From CAWIHK01 sp963835935 (GTDB lineage: Bacteria > Bacteroidota > Ignavibacteria > UBA10030 > CAVZMI01): 64,000 bases of DNA. The DNA is taken from assembly GCA_963835935.1 (NCBI GenBank), contig CAWIHK010000005.1, positions 248,001 through 312,000 of the forward strand, read 5' to 3'. The notes under the pieces were generated by a model, which worked only from the letters and a program-made list of their open reading frames with translations, searched no databases and was not told where the DNA came from. The position numbers and the translations under genes are program-made. The number at the start of each line of letters is the position of its first letter. The stretch's first letter is position 1. This document shows, piece after piece, positions 26,478 through 36,200 of the stretch.

Positions 26478-28775
26478 GTGACGACACAAAACTATAAAGA
26501 TGTTGCGCCGAGAGGTGGAATATCGACGTTAGTAGAAGGGGTCGAGAGTGTCGAGCTACCAGCAGTCGTAACTCTTCTGCCGGTGGACTTCAATGAAGCC
26601 GATTATCTTTTTTTAAATCCTGATGTGGCCAAAGAGGTTCAGGAAGGACGAATCGCCTCCGGTCGTCAACATTATCTCGAGTTCGGACAGAAAAATGGCC
26701 GGCGCTGGGAACTAATCACGTTTTCTGATACTGTGAAACCGTGGCGGGAATCAGAATTATTCAAGCGTGCGGCGGAAAAAGATAATGCGTTACAAGTTGC
26801 TGCTGATCTGGCGTTTGCTCAAGGCTGTTATAAGGAAGGGCAGGAATTATATCGGAGACTTTCTCAGCAAGCGCCACATATGATCAATGCCCTACTGGGA
26901 CAGATCAAGTGTAACATACAATTGGAGAACCGGGAATCAGCAGGCTTGTTTTTGGAAGAAGTATTGCAACTTCAGCCGGATAACGCAGAGGCAAAAGCCT
27001 GTTTACAGATCCTTCAAGAGAACTTACCACCTGAAAAGCGAAGAACAAACAACAGTGCATCATTTCCGGAAACGCCGGAAAAACTTCGCCAACAGGCAGA
27101 AGCGTTGTATCATCAGGGACAATGGGCAGAGGCGGGCGAACGGTATCAGACTTTAACGCAGTGTTCTCCGGACGATGTTGAACTCTGGCAATGGCGATTA
27201 GAATGTTCCAGAAAACAGGGACATGATGTTTTAGCCGATCTGATTCTCCAAGATGCTTTGTCAACTCATCCGGAATGGAAATCCGTCTTGGAAGGATTCT
27301 TGGCTGATCCTGACTGTCAACCCGGGATTGAGTTTGCATCCACTCATCCGACTGACGTCGAAGAGTCCCTTGTTTTTCTTATTGGTTGCTTTAAGAAGTG
27401 TCCGATAGATAGAAGTTTGGAGCCTTCACAATTGAATGCGTTTCACCAGATGGTTCGTGCGATTCCAGAAGAGAGCGCCTTTCCTTCAAACCACATTGTG
27501 AGTGCTAGCGTGATGGAAATAATAGCGTTCCCGCCGAACCAAGCATTGGCGGTTAGCGAATACTGGATTGCCAGAAATGAATTAGCAAAAGCCAAGAACA
27601 TGCTCCAATGGATGCTTCAGTGTTACGAAAGAGATTGCCGGGTTCAAGACGCTTTTTTCCGAACCGATTGGTACCAGACTCACGGTTTGCCTGAAAAGGT
27701 CGGATCAGAATTGCAAGGTTGGTATTGTTTATACCCGTTTAGAAATTTTGAAATTAATCCGACCGGTGAAGTAAGCTTTTGTTGTATGGCGTGGATGCCT
27801 GCAACAATAGGTAATTTTTTTACGATGGATAAGATAGATGATATATGGAATTCTGAAGCATCAAAAGAAATTCGAAAAACCATTCTTGATGGGTCTTATC
27901 GTTACTGCTACAAAGTCCATTGTCCAGTCATTAAAGGAGAATTGCCGGCCAAATTAAAAAAGAAAATCCCCATCGAGTATATCAAACAAGGGAAAATACA
28001 GGACGGTGAAATCTCTATACCTCCAAAGACATTCTCATTACAATATGATCGATCTTGTAATATCTGTTGTCCAAGCTGCCGATCCGAAAAATATATTGCG
28101 TCCGGCGCAGAAGCAGAACGGATAATGCGAATCACAAAGGAGGCTGTATTCCCACTATTGCATACTGCCGAACAAGTAACCTTATGTGGATATGGAGAAG
28201 CTTTAGTCAGTCCTGCCTTTCGTTGGCTCCTGGCCCAATTGTCTGCGATTGGAAATTCAGGGTTGATGATAGATTTGCAAACCAATGGACTGTTATTCAA
28301 TAAACGTCAATGGATGCGTATCAAAGGACTTGCCAATCACTTGCAGATCCAGGTCTCGATTGATGCAAGTGATGGGGATACTTATGCAAAACTGCGCGGA
28401 GGAGGAGATTTCAATCTGCTTTTACAAAACCTAGAATTCATGAAGGATTTACGAGACGGCGGTTTAATCACAAGACTTACTTTTCGTTTCGTGGTTCAAG
28501 ACGAAAATCTTGATCAAATGGAGTCATTTGTCTTGATGGCAAAACGATTTCATGCAGACGCAGTCCATTTTCAAATTTTTCAGAGTGTGGGGACTCCCGA
28601 AGAAGCGGCCCGTAAACGGGTCCAGGATGTATGCCATCCCCGACATCAGGATCTCCTTAACAGTCTTTCCAAGGTGATGTCGCATCGTTCTGGAATTCAA
28701 ATAGTAAACGATTTAGAACACCTGTTAAGAGAGCAATTTGTAGAAATGCAATCGAATAATACTCAGGGCGGGTAA
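26478..28775 (+). CDS. TPR protein with SPASM-like and radical SAM domains
   Basis: About 765 residues. Near the N-terminus, ADYLFLNPDVAKEV...HYLEFGQKNGR is the short NPDV/HYL motif seen in large glycosyltransferases. RESELFKRA follows and is shared with the 14353 protein. TPR-like helices fill about 90-290. Residues about 412-485 resemble a SPASM cluster domain (WYCLYPFRNFEINPTGEVSFCC, IGNFF, IWNSEASKEIR). The radical SAM core comes after it, with C527, C531, C534 in CNICCPSC and GYGEALVSP. SPASM normally follows the core, so the order is inverted. A modifying role in glycan or protein maturation is likely; substrate unknown. GTG at 26478 is preferred because AAGGA lies 7 nt upstream; a TTG at 26433 is in frame but has no ribosome-binding site. 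Confidence 0.75.
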   Translation: MTTQNYKDVAPRGGISTLVEGVESVELPAVVTLLPVDFNEADYLFLNPDVAKEVQEGRIASGRQHYLEFGQKNGRRWELITFSDTVKPWRESELFKRAAEKDNALQVAADLAFAQGCYKEGQELYRRLSQQAPHMINALLGQIKCNIQLENRESAGLFLEEVLQLQPDNAEAKACLQILQENLPPEKRRTNNSASFPETPEKLRQQAEALYHQGQWAEAGERYQTLTQCSPDDVELWQWRLECSRKQGHDVLADLILQDALSTHPEWKSVLEGFLADPDCQPGIEFASTHPTDVEESLVFLIGCFKKCPIDRSLEPSQLNAFHQMVRAIPEESAFPSNHIVSASVMEIIAFPPNQALAVSEYWIARNELAKAKNMLQWMLQCYERDCRVQDAFFRTDWYQTHGLPEKVGSELQGWYCLYPFRNFEINPTGEVSFCCMAWMPATIGNFFTMDKIDDIWNSEASKEIRKTILDGSYRYCYKVHCPVIKGELPAKLKKKIPIEYIKQGKIQDGEISIPPKTFSLQYDRSCNICCPSCRSEKYIASGAEAERIMRITKEAVFPLLHTAEQVTLCGYGEALVSPAFRWLLAQLSAIGNSGLMIDLQTNGLLFNKRQWMRIKGLANHLQIQVSIDASDGDTYAKLRGGGDFNLLLQNLEFMKDLRDGGLITRLTFRFVVQDENLDQMESFVLMAKRFHADAVHFQIFQSVGTPEEAARKRVQDVCHPRHQDLLNSLSKVMSHRSGIQIVNDLEHLLREQFVEMQSNNTQGG

Positions 28776-28877
28776 CTAGGTAAGGCTGTTCCCAAGGAGA
28801 TACTTATTGTGCTTTTAAACTTGGTAAGGGAACTAAAAAACCATTAATAATCATTTGCACCAATATCCAATGAAGTA

Positions 28878-30254
28878 ATGAGAGATCAACATTGTTTTGA
28901 ACTACTAAATAAACTCCGTCAACAGGCGGATACTCTGTACCGTCAGGCGAAGTGGGCCGAGGCGGACCAGCAATATCAGACCATAACCCGATATTTCCCG
29001 GATGACATCGAATTCTGGCAACGACGATTAGAATGTTCTAGAAAAATGGGTTATGATGTTTTAACCGTTCTAATACTCCACGATGCGTTTTTCATTCATC
29101 CGGAGTGGGAAAATATTCTCAAAGAATCATCAGAGAACATTGTTCACCAAAGCGACATGAAACTTGATAGGTTTGATCGATGCGATGAGTTCAACCGGTT
29201 GCGGTCGGAAGGCACCAGCTCCCGGAATGAGGAACTGCAAATTGAACGCTCGTTGCTTCCGCCTTCACAACAGATGTTTACCGTAGATGGATTCTGCTAT
29301 CTTTGTCAAAAAAAAGTGGCATTTAAAGTTGGTTTTGAGTTTTCGGAAAAAGTCGGAGATACGATAGTTCCAAACTGGCGGGAGTATCTCAATTGCCCAT
29401 TATGTGGTGTGAACAATCGAATGCGTGCTGCCATTCATTTACTCCTTACACAATTTCATCTGGATGCCAATTCTGCAATTTATGTGACTGAGCAAACAGG
29501 ATCGTTTTGGTATTGGGTGAAGGAGCGTTTCCCCCAACTAATTGGAAGTGAATATCTGGGAGATTCTATCCCCCTTGGCAGCGAAAATTCCGAGCATTTT
29601 CGAAACGAAGATTTAACTCAGCTTACTTTTGCGGATAACTCACTGGATTATGTTTTTAATTTCGATGTCCTTGAGCATGTGCCGGATTTAAAAAAAGGAT
29701 TGGCTGAATGCTTTCGCGTTCTCAAACCCGGTGGCACCCTTTTTTTCACCACTCCATTTTATCCGAATCTAACACAAAATCGGATCATTGCGCGTGTGGA
29801 TGCAAGTGGGAATCTTCATTATGAAGGAGCTCCCATCTATCATTACAATCCAATTGATCCCAAAGGTAGCCTGGTATTCACCCTTTTTGGCTGGGAGTTG
29901 CTCGACGACATCAGAATGGCAGGTTTTCAGAATGTGCGGACTTATCGCTGTTGGTCTCGGGATTATGGTCATTTGGGCGACAAGGTTTTTATTATTTGTG
30001 GAGAAAAGATTCAATCTGACTCAGTTAAAATTTCGACTGTCACAATGCAACAAACCAATGCACATTCTAAGATACAAGAGAAAAGGATTAATTCACTCGA
30101 CTTATTAACGATTTGGACCAATTCTAGATATCAGGATTTTCGGATGCGAGTCAAAGGCAACGATCCACCAGACCCCTACAAACAAAGCAACAATTCAACC
30201 ATTGCGCACAACATGGATGACATTCAAGCTCGCGTCAAGCACGCATTTCTATGA
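28878..30254 (+). CDS. TPR / zinc-ribbon-like / SAM-dependent methyltransferase
   Basis: 458 residues. Residues 8-85 repeat a segment of the upstream protein: NKLRQQADTLYRQAKWAEAD pairs with EKLRQQAEALYHQGQWAEAG, and WQRRLECSRKMGYDVL with WQWRLECSRKQGHDVL. A CxxC pair (CYLCQKK, then CPLCGVNNR) at about 145-185 forms a probable zinc ribbon. The class I methyltransferase domain follows (about 200-365) with NFDVLEHVPDLKKGLAECFRVLKPGGTL. Domains of this type with an N-terminal zinc ribbon often modify sugars or are found in surface-glycan loci. The target is unknown. The 102-bp gap upstream contains an unused AAGGAG at about 28795. It ends 12 nt before the next gene. Confidence 0.78.
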   Translation: MRDQHCFELLNKLRQQADTLYRQAKWAEADQQYQTITRYFPDDIEFWQRRLECSRKMGYDVLTVLILHDAFFIHPEWENILKESSENIVHQSDMKLDRFDRCDEFNRLRSEGTSSRNEELQIERSLLPPSQQMFTVDGFCYLCQKKVAFKVGFEFSEKVGDTIVPNWREYLNCPLCGVNNRMRAAIHLLLTQFHLDANSAIYVTEQTGSFWYWVKERFPQLIGSEYLGDSIPLGSENSEHFRNEDLTQLTFADNSLDYVFNFDVLEHVPDLKKGLAECFRVLKPGGTLFFTTPFYPNLTQNRIIARVDASGNLHYEGAPIYHYNPIDPKGSLVFTLFGWELLDDIRMAGFQNVRTYRCWSRDYGHLGDKVFIICGEKIQSDSVKISTVTMQQTNAHSKIQEKRINSLDLLTIWTNSRYQDFRMRVKGNDPPDPYKQSNNSTIAHNMDDIQARVKHAFL

Positions 30255-30266
30255 GAGGAGTCGAAA

Positions 30267-33200
30267 ATGCCGAATTTGGAACAGAACAAAAAGTATTGGG
30301 ATAAAGTGTATAATTGGAAAGATGGAGGCGAAGAATGGTCAGCCAACTGGGGAGGATCAGATATGGAATGGTACGGTACACTCCTTCCTCGATTACATAG
30401 CTACCTTCCGGTAAATACCATGTTAGAAATCGCCCCGGGATTTGGACGGTGGACTCAGTATTTAAAAAACTACGCAAAAAAAATCTACCTGGTAGATCTT
30501 TCTAAAACCTGCATTGATCACTGCAGACAGCGGTTTAAAGATGAGATCCATTTTGAGTACTTCCAAAACAATGGCAAGTCTCTGGCGATGATTCCCAGTT
30601 GTTCCATCGATCTAGTTTTTAGTTTTGATTCACTGGTCCATGGGGAAGCTAATGTTATTAAAGCTTACATCAAGCAACTGGCTCAAAAATTAACACCGAA
30701 TGGTGTTGGTATTATTCACCACTCCAATTTGGATGATCTCATAGAGCGGCCGACTCCTGAACAATCACATTGGCGGGCTCAATCGGTTGGTGGTTCTCTT
30801 TTTATCGAGATTTGTCGGCAGAACGGTCTCTGTCCTATTAGTCAGGAGATTATAAATTGGGGAGGCTCCTTTTTACTTGATTGCATTACTGTATTCACAC
30901 CCAATGGCTCTCGCTTCGAACGCGATCTGATTATCCGGGAGAATCCCGAATTTATGGCGGAGGCTCACAGGTTGAAATTAATGTCAGAGCTCTATAAAGA
31001 TTTTGGAAAAGTGTCATACGAATCTACTGATCCAGAGAATTCTGTTGCGAAGAAAAACAGCCAGTTAATAGTTCACAGCCTCAATCAACCCACGACAAGT
31101 ATAAAATATGAAGATCAACCTGCTACCGCCATCAACCTCAAAGGGGAAATTGCTCAGGCTGAACAGTTAATCGAGTCCAAGAATTATATCGAAGCTGAGG
31201 CAATCCTGGAAAAAATATTGTCAAATTTTCCTCCTACTACCCAAATTATGAACAATCTATCCATTGTAAAGATTTGCCAGAATAAGTATAACGAAGCTAT
31301 GAAAATATTGAAAAGTATCATATCAATAGATCCGGAGAACAAAATTGCAAATGAAAATATTCGAAATATCCAGCTAAAGCTCAACCAGACTGTTGAAAGC
31401 ATAAAATCTGACGAACAATATGAGTCAAGCATCAATGTTCTTGAATCGGAACCTGTGAATCAAGCGGCAGGGGACCGACATGAGAATCCAGAGGATCTTT
31501 CTTCAGAGTCCCATACCCCTATTGTTTCAATAGACTGTACGAATGTGTCCTCCGAGCCGTCAGAAAAAGCGAAGAAGAAGGTTCTGATAGTCGGGATATA
31601 CTTATCTGATGAAAGAAACAATATTGACCATATCGTAAAAAATTTATCTTGTTCTTCGCAGGTTGAAGTCACTCAGAAGTGGTTCGCCATGGGAAACCGT
31701 CGGTCTTCGTCTCCGAAAGTCGCCGAAGTTACTGTTGATATCATCAATTATAGGAAGCCAAAGTTTCAGATTTTGAATGAGGTAATCGCAAATGAACAAT
31801 TGAGCGATTACGACTACTTCATGATGATAGATGACGATATATCATTGCCGGAAAAATTTATTGACCGCTTCATCGATCTTCAGTCAAAGTTGAATTTTGT
31901 AATAGCGCAACCAGCAAGGACAAGCAATTCCTACATCGATCATCCCATTGTTGAACAGCAGAGAGGCGTGATTGCAAGAGAAACTCACTTTGTTGAAATC
32001 GGACCGGTTGTAAGTTTTCACAAGTCAGTCTATAACTTAATATTACCATTCGATCTTCGTTCTCCGATGGGCTGGGGATATGAGCTTATTTGGGCATATA
32101 GAATATTCCGGCAAGGCTTGAAGATGGGAATAATTGATTCGATCCCCGTGGAGCACAGTATGAGAAAGCCCGTTGCATATTATGATTGGGAAAAAGCCAA
32201 TAAACAGCGCGACGAGTTATTAAAGGAATGTGATTATTTATCTCTTGATAAATGCTATTCAGTGTTGAATGTGATTACCAATGAAGGAAATATCCGGCTG
32301 GACAGACTGCCCGATGGTTTCTCAAAAGAACCTCTGATCAGTGTTCTTCTCCCGACGTACAACCGTGCCGATTTACTAGTTCACTGTCTGGAGAGCCTTA
32401 CGTTTCAAAGCCTGCCTGCCGATCAATTCGAAGTTATTGTCATTGATGACGGCTCTACCGACACGACCAGGGAACTCTGTAGAAGTTACAGCCAAAAACT
32501 GACATTACGATATCTACGAATAGAAAATTCCGGGATTTCGTCAGCAAAAAACATGGCAATTTTTCTGGCGCGAGCTCCTATCGTATTCTTCTTTGATGAT
32601 GATGACATCGCCGGCCGAGATTTTCTGGCGGAACACGTAAAAGCGCACAAAGCCAATCCGAAAAATAATATTGCAGTTTTAGGTTACACTCAGTGGGCTC
32701 CATCTCTGAAGGTCAATGAAACTATGAAGTATGTCATGGATATTGGCCAGTTTCTTTTTTCCTATGTTAATTTGGAAAATGGGCAGATGTTGGATTTCAC
32801 ATACTTCTGGGGTGGGCGTTCATCATGCAAACGTTCTTTGCTTGTCAGGCATGGGATATTCAATCAGGATCTCCGCTTATACCCAGAGGATATCGAACTC
32901 GGTTACCGACTATCAAAATTCGGCTTACAGGTAATATTCAATAAGAACGCTGTGCAATATATGAATCGCTCGTTAACCTTTGATCAGTATTGCAATAGAT
33001 GTGAGAGGCAGGGAGCAGCGCAGGTCAAATTTGGGTTGCTGCATAACGATCCCATCGTTCAACAATACTGCCAAACAGCAGATGCGCAAGAAAGATGGAA
33101 AAGTATTGAACCATTATTGCAACAAGCGATCAACAGGGTTCACGAACTTGAAGCATTACTTGCCTTGCAACAGGAATCAGAAGTTGAACAAACTCTTATT

Positions 33201-36200
33201 CAAGAATTGTGGAGCTTATATAATTGGGCATTCAATGCTTTTAAGACAAAAGGCATCGTGACCGCGAAGAAAGCCAGGAAAATATTTACTTCAATTTTCA
33301 TTCCTCTTGAAAAAGGCAACTTCAGCAGGGTTGATCAAGTTGATAGACTTGTGAACGGAGCTAAAAAACATCCGCATGAAATTGTGGTTATCGTTGATGA
33401 AACTGAAAGTGATAATCTCCAACAACTAAATCTTTTTCGGGAAAGCGATGCACGGCCTAATGTTATCCGAAAAGCTCCTGATTGCGATTTCGGTTTTCTT
33501 ATCAATCGTTCTTTAAGCGCTCTGAAGGGAGATGCTGCTGTAATTGTATACGGTTCATCCGCCCTCGATGAGGAATGGCTTAATTGTATGATTGAGGCAA
33601 TACAGGATTCTGGGGTTGGATTGGAAATTGGAATTTCAAAAAGTACTTTAAATTCAATCAAACAAAAAACGAGTGTTGGACAAAACGATTGTTTATCGAT
33701 CCTGGATTCACAAGAAAGAAATATTTGTGTTTTTATAAAGAGAGAGGTCATCAGAGAAATTGGCGGATTGGATGATCGATTCAGTTCTGGCAATTATCAA
33801 CTTTTTGATTATTGTCTAAGGACTCAGGTAGCGGGATACAAAACAATTGTCGTTGGAGATATTTTCACTGAGTCCTATATGAGCAATGATTCAGTGAAAG
33901 AAAAATTCGGTAATATCTCGGAAGCAGACAACAACACAAAGAGTTTTATTGAAAAATGGGATGCATCTCCACGTGAAATATTATCTACGAATAAACAATA
34001 CAAATCTCGAATCATTAAATATCCGATCAACCAGGATAGATTTATCGAAAACTTTGAACGTTCGCTACTGCATATTAAGGAAAATGACTTTGCGCGTGCT
34101 GTTAAAACACTGGAGAAGTCATTAGAGGTATATCATGAATGCGAGCGAAGGGGTTATGATCAGATTTCTTATGATGATGTACTTAATCTGGCGGGTAATA
34201 CTTATTTGACCAATAATGATTTACAACAGGCTCGGAGATTATTTCAGGAAGAACTAAAATTAAATCCTCAATCTTCCCGTGCATGTATGGGATTGGGAAA
34301 TGTATTTTTCGCCGCAGGAAGCTTCAATGAAGCGAAAACACTGTATGAATGGGGAGTCATAAATGATCGAATGAATCAATTCGCTGTCACAAGCCTGGCG
34401 AATGTAAATAAAGAATTGGGTTTAGCTTCGAACGATAATAGAGTTCTCGCTTCCATAGTTCCCGTTGCATCAATAATAATCCTGACGCACAATAATCAAA
34501 CATATATCAAAGAGTGTTTGCAATCTCTTGACAAGTATACACATGATCCATTTGAGGCTATCATCGTTGATGATGCTAGTACAGATGGAACTCAAAAGTA
34601 CCTCAAACAACTTGCAAACGATCGGATTGAGTACAAAGTGATATTAAACACAGAAGAACTCAGCTATGTTGATCGCTGTAATCAAGCTGTGAAAATGGCA
34701 AGAGCTGGGAATCTTATTTTTTGGGGCCAGAATGCAATTCCACAAGAGAATTGGTTGAAATATTTACTTGAGATCGTTGAGAACGATATGCAAGTCGGGA
34801 TTGTAGGATCGAAAATAATCGGCGCGGATGGTAAATTAATTCAAGCGGGGGGAGTTGTGTATGCCGATGGCTCTCTGGATAATTTTGGATATGGTGATAC
34901 CTGGAATAGGCCGAAATACAATCACATTCGTGAGGTGGACTATGTTTCTAGTTCCGGCATTCTTATACGAAAAGCCGTCTGGGACGAACTCGGTGGGTTC
35001 GATCCAGACTACCATCCCGGATCGTACATGGATGCCGACTTATGTTTCATGGTGCGAAAGGCTGATTACAAGGTGCTGTATTCACCCTTCTCAAAAATCA
35101 TCCTCTTTGAAGGCAAGAATGGAGAAAATGAAAATTCGATTGAAGCGAAGCTGGAACGAACTTTCAATCAGAAGAAATTCTGCGCAAAATGGGTCAATGA
35201 ACTCACACAACAATACAAACACACCAATCAAAATGTTATACGGGGATCATGGCGCAGTTCGGGGAAGCGAGTGCTCTGGTTTGATTATTCATTCCCGTTA
35301 CCAGATTGTAGTTCAGGCAGTCTGCGAATGAATAACCTGATGAAAATAATGGTGAAACTAGGCCATAAGGTAACTTACGCCGCACTCGTAGGTACTGATC
35401 CAAATAATTATTTGGTTGAGATGCAGAAGTTAGGAGTAGAATCAGTCTCTTTGCAATATGAAAATTGGAGGGGTGAAGAAGTATCGAAAAAGGAAATAAT
35501 AATTGACAACATTCTTGATGCTTTGGAAATAGAAGCAAAAGATTATGAGGTAGTCTGGTTTTCGTTCTATTATGTCGCGCGTCTTTTTATCGATAAAATC
35601 AGAAAACGATTGCCGAATGCAATTTTCTATGCAGATTCCGTCAATATCCATTATTTAAGAGAAAAACGCGAAGCTGAACTCAGTAAAGACAAAGAAAAAC
35701 ACCAGCGAGCAAAGCAGACAAAATTAGATGAATTGAATCTCTATTCCAAAGCTGATGCAGTGATTGTCGTAACTGATCAGGATCGGGAAGTTCTACTCAA
35801 AGAGCTTCCACATAAATCAGTCTTCATCATGCCCAATGTTCATGACATCGTACCACTTGAACATGGCTTCACAGCACGGAAAGATCTTCTTTTCGTCGGT
35901 GGATTCTACCATAAGCCGAATGTTGATGCCATGTTGTATTTCTACAATGATATTTTTCCCTGGGTGAAAGAAAATATTCCTGATATTAAACTCTGGATTG
36001 TTGGCAGCAATCCTCCAGATGAGATAAAAGCTTTAGCAAACGAATCAGTAACTGTCACCGGATGGGTCAAGGAAACAAAGCCGTATTTGGATGCTTGCCG
36101 TATATCGATAGCGCCGTTGCGATATGGTGCCGGCATGAAGGGGAAAATCGGAGAAGCGTTGGCTCATGGTTTGCCAGTCATTACAACAAAGATTGGTAGC

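Noticed and set aside
28790..28850. AAGGAG at about 28795 followed by a 12-codon frame (GTG start, ending at a TAA)
   Set aside because: Too short to support as a gene; it may be a remnant of the N-terminus of the neighbouring module but no homology can be shown.
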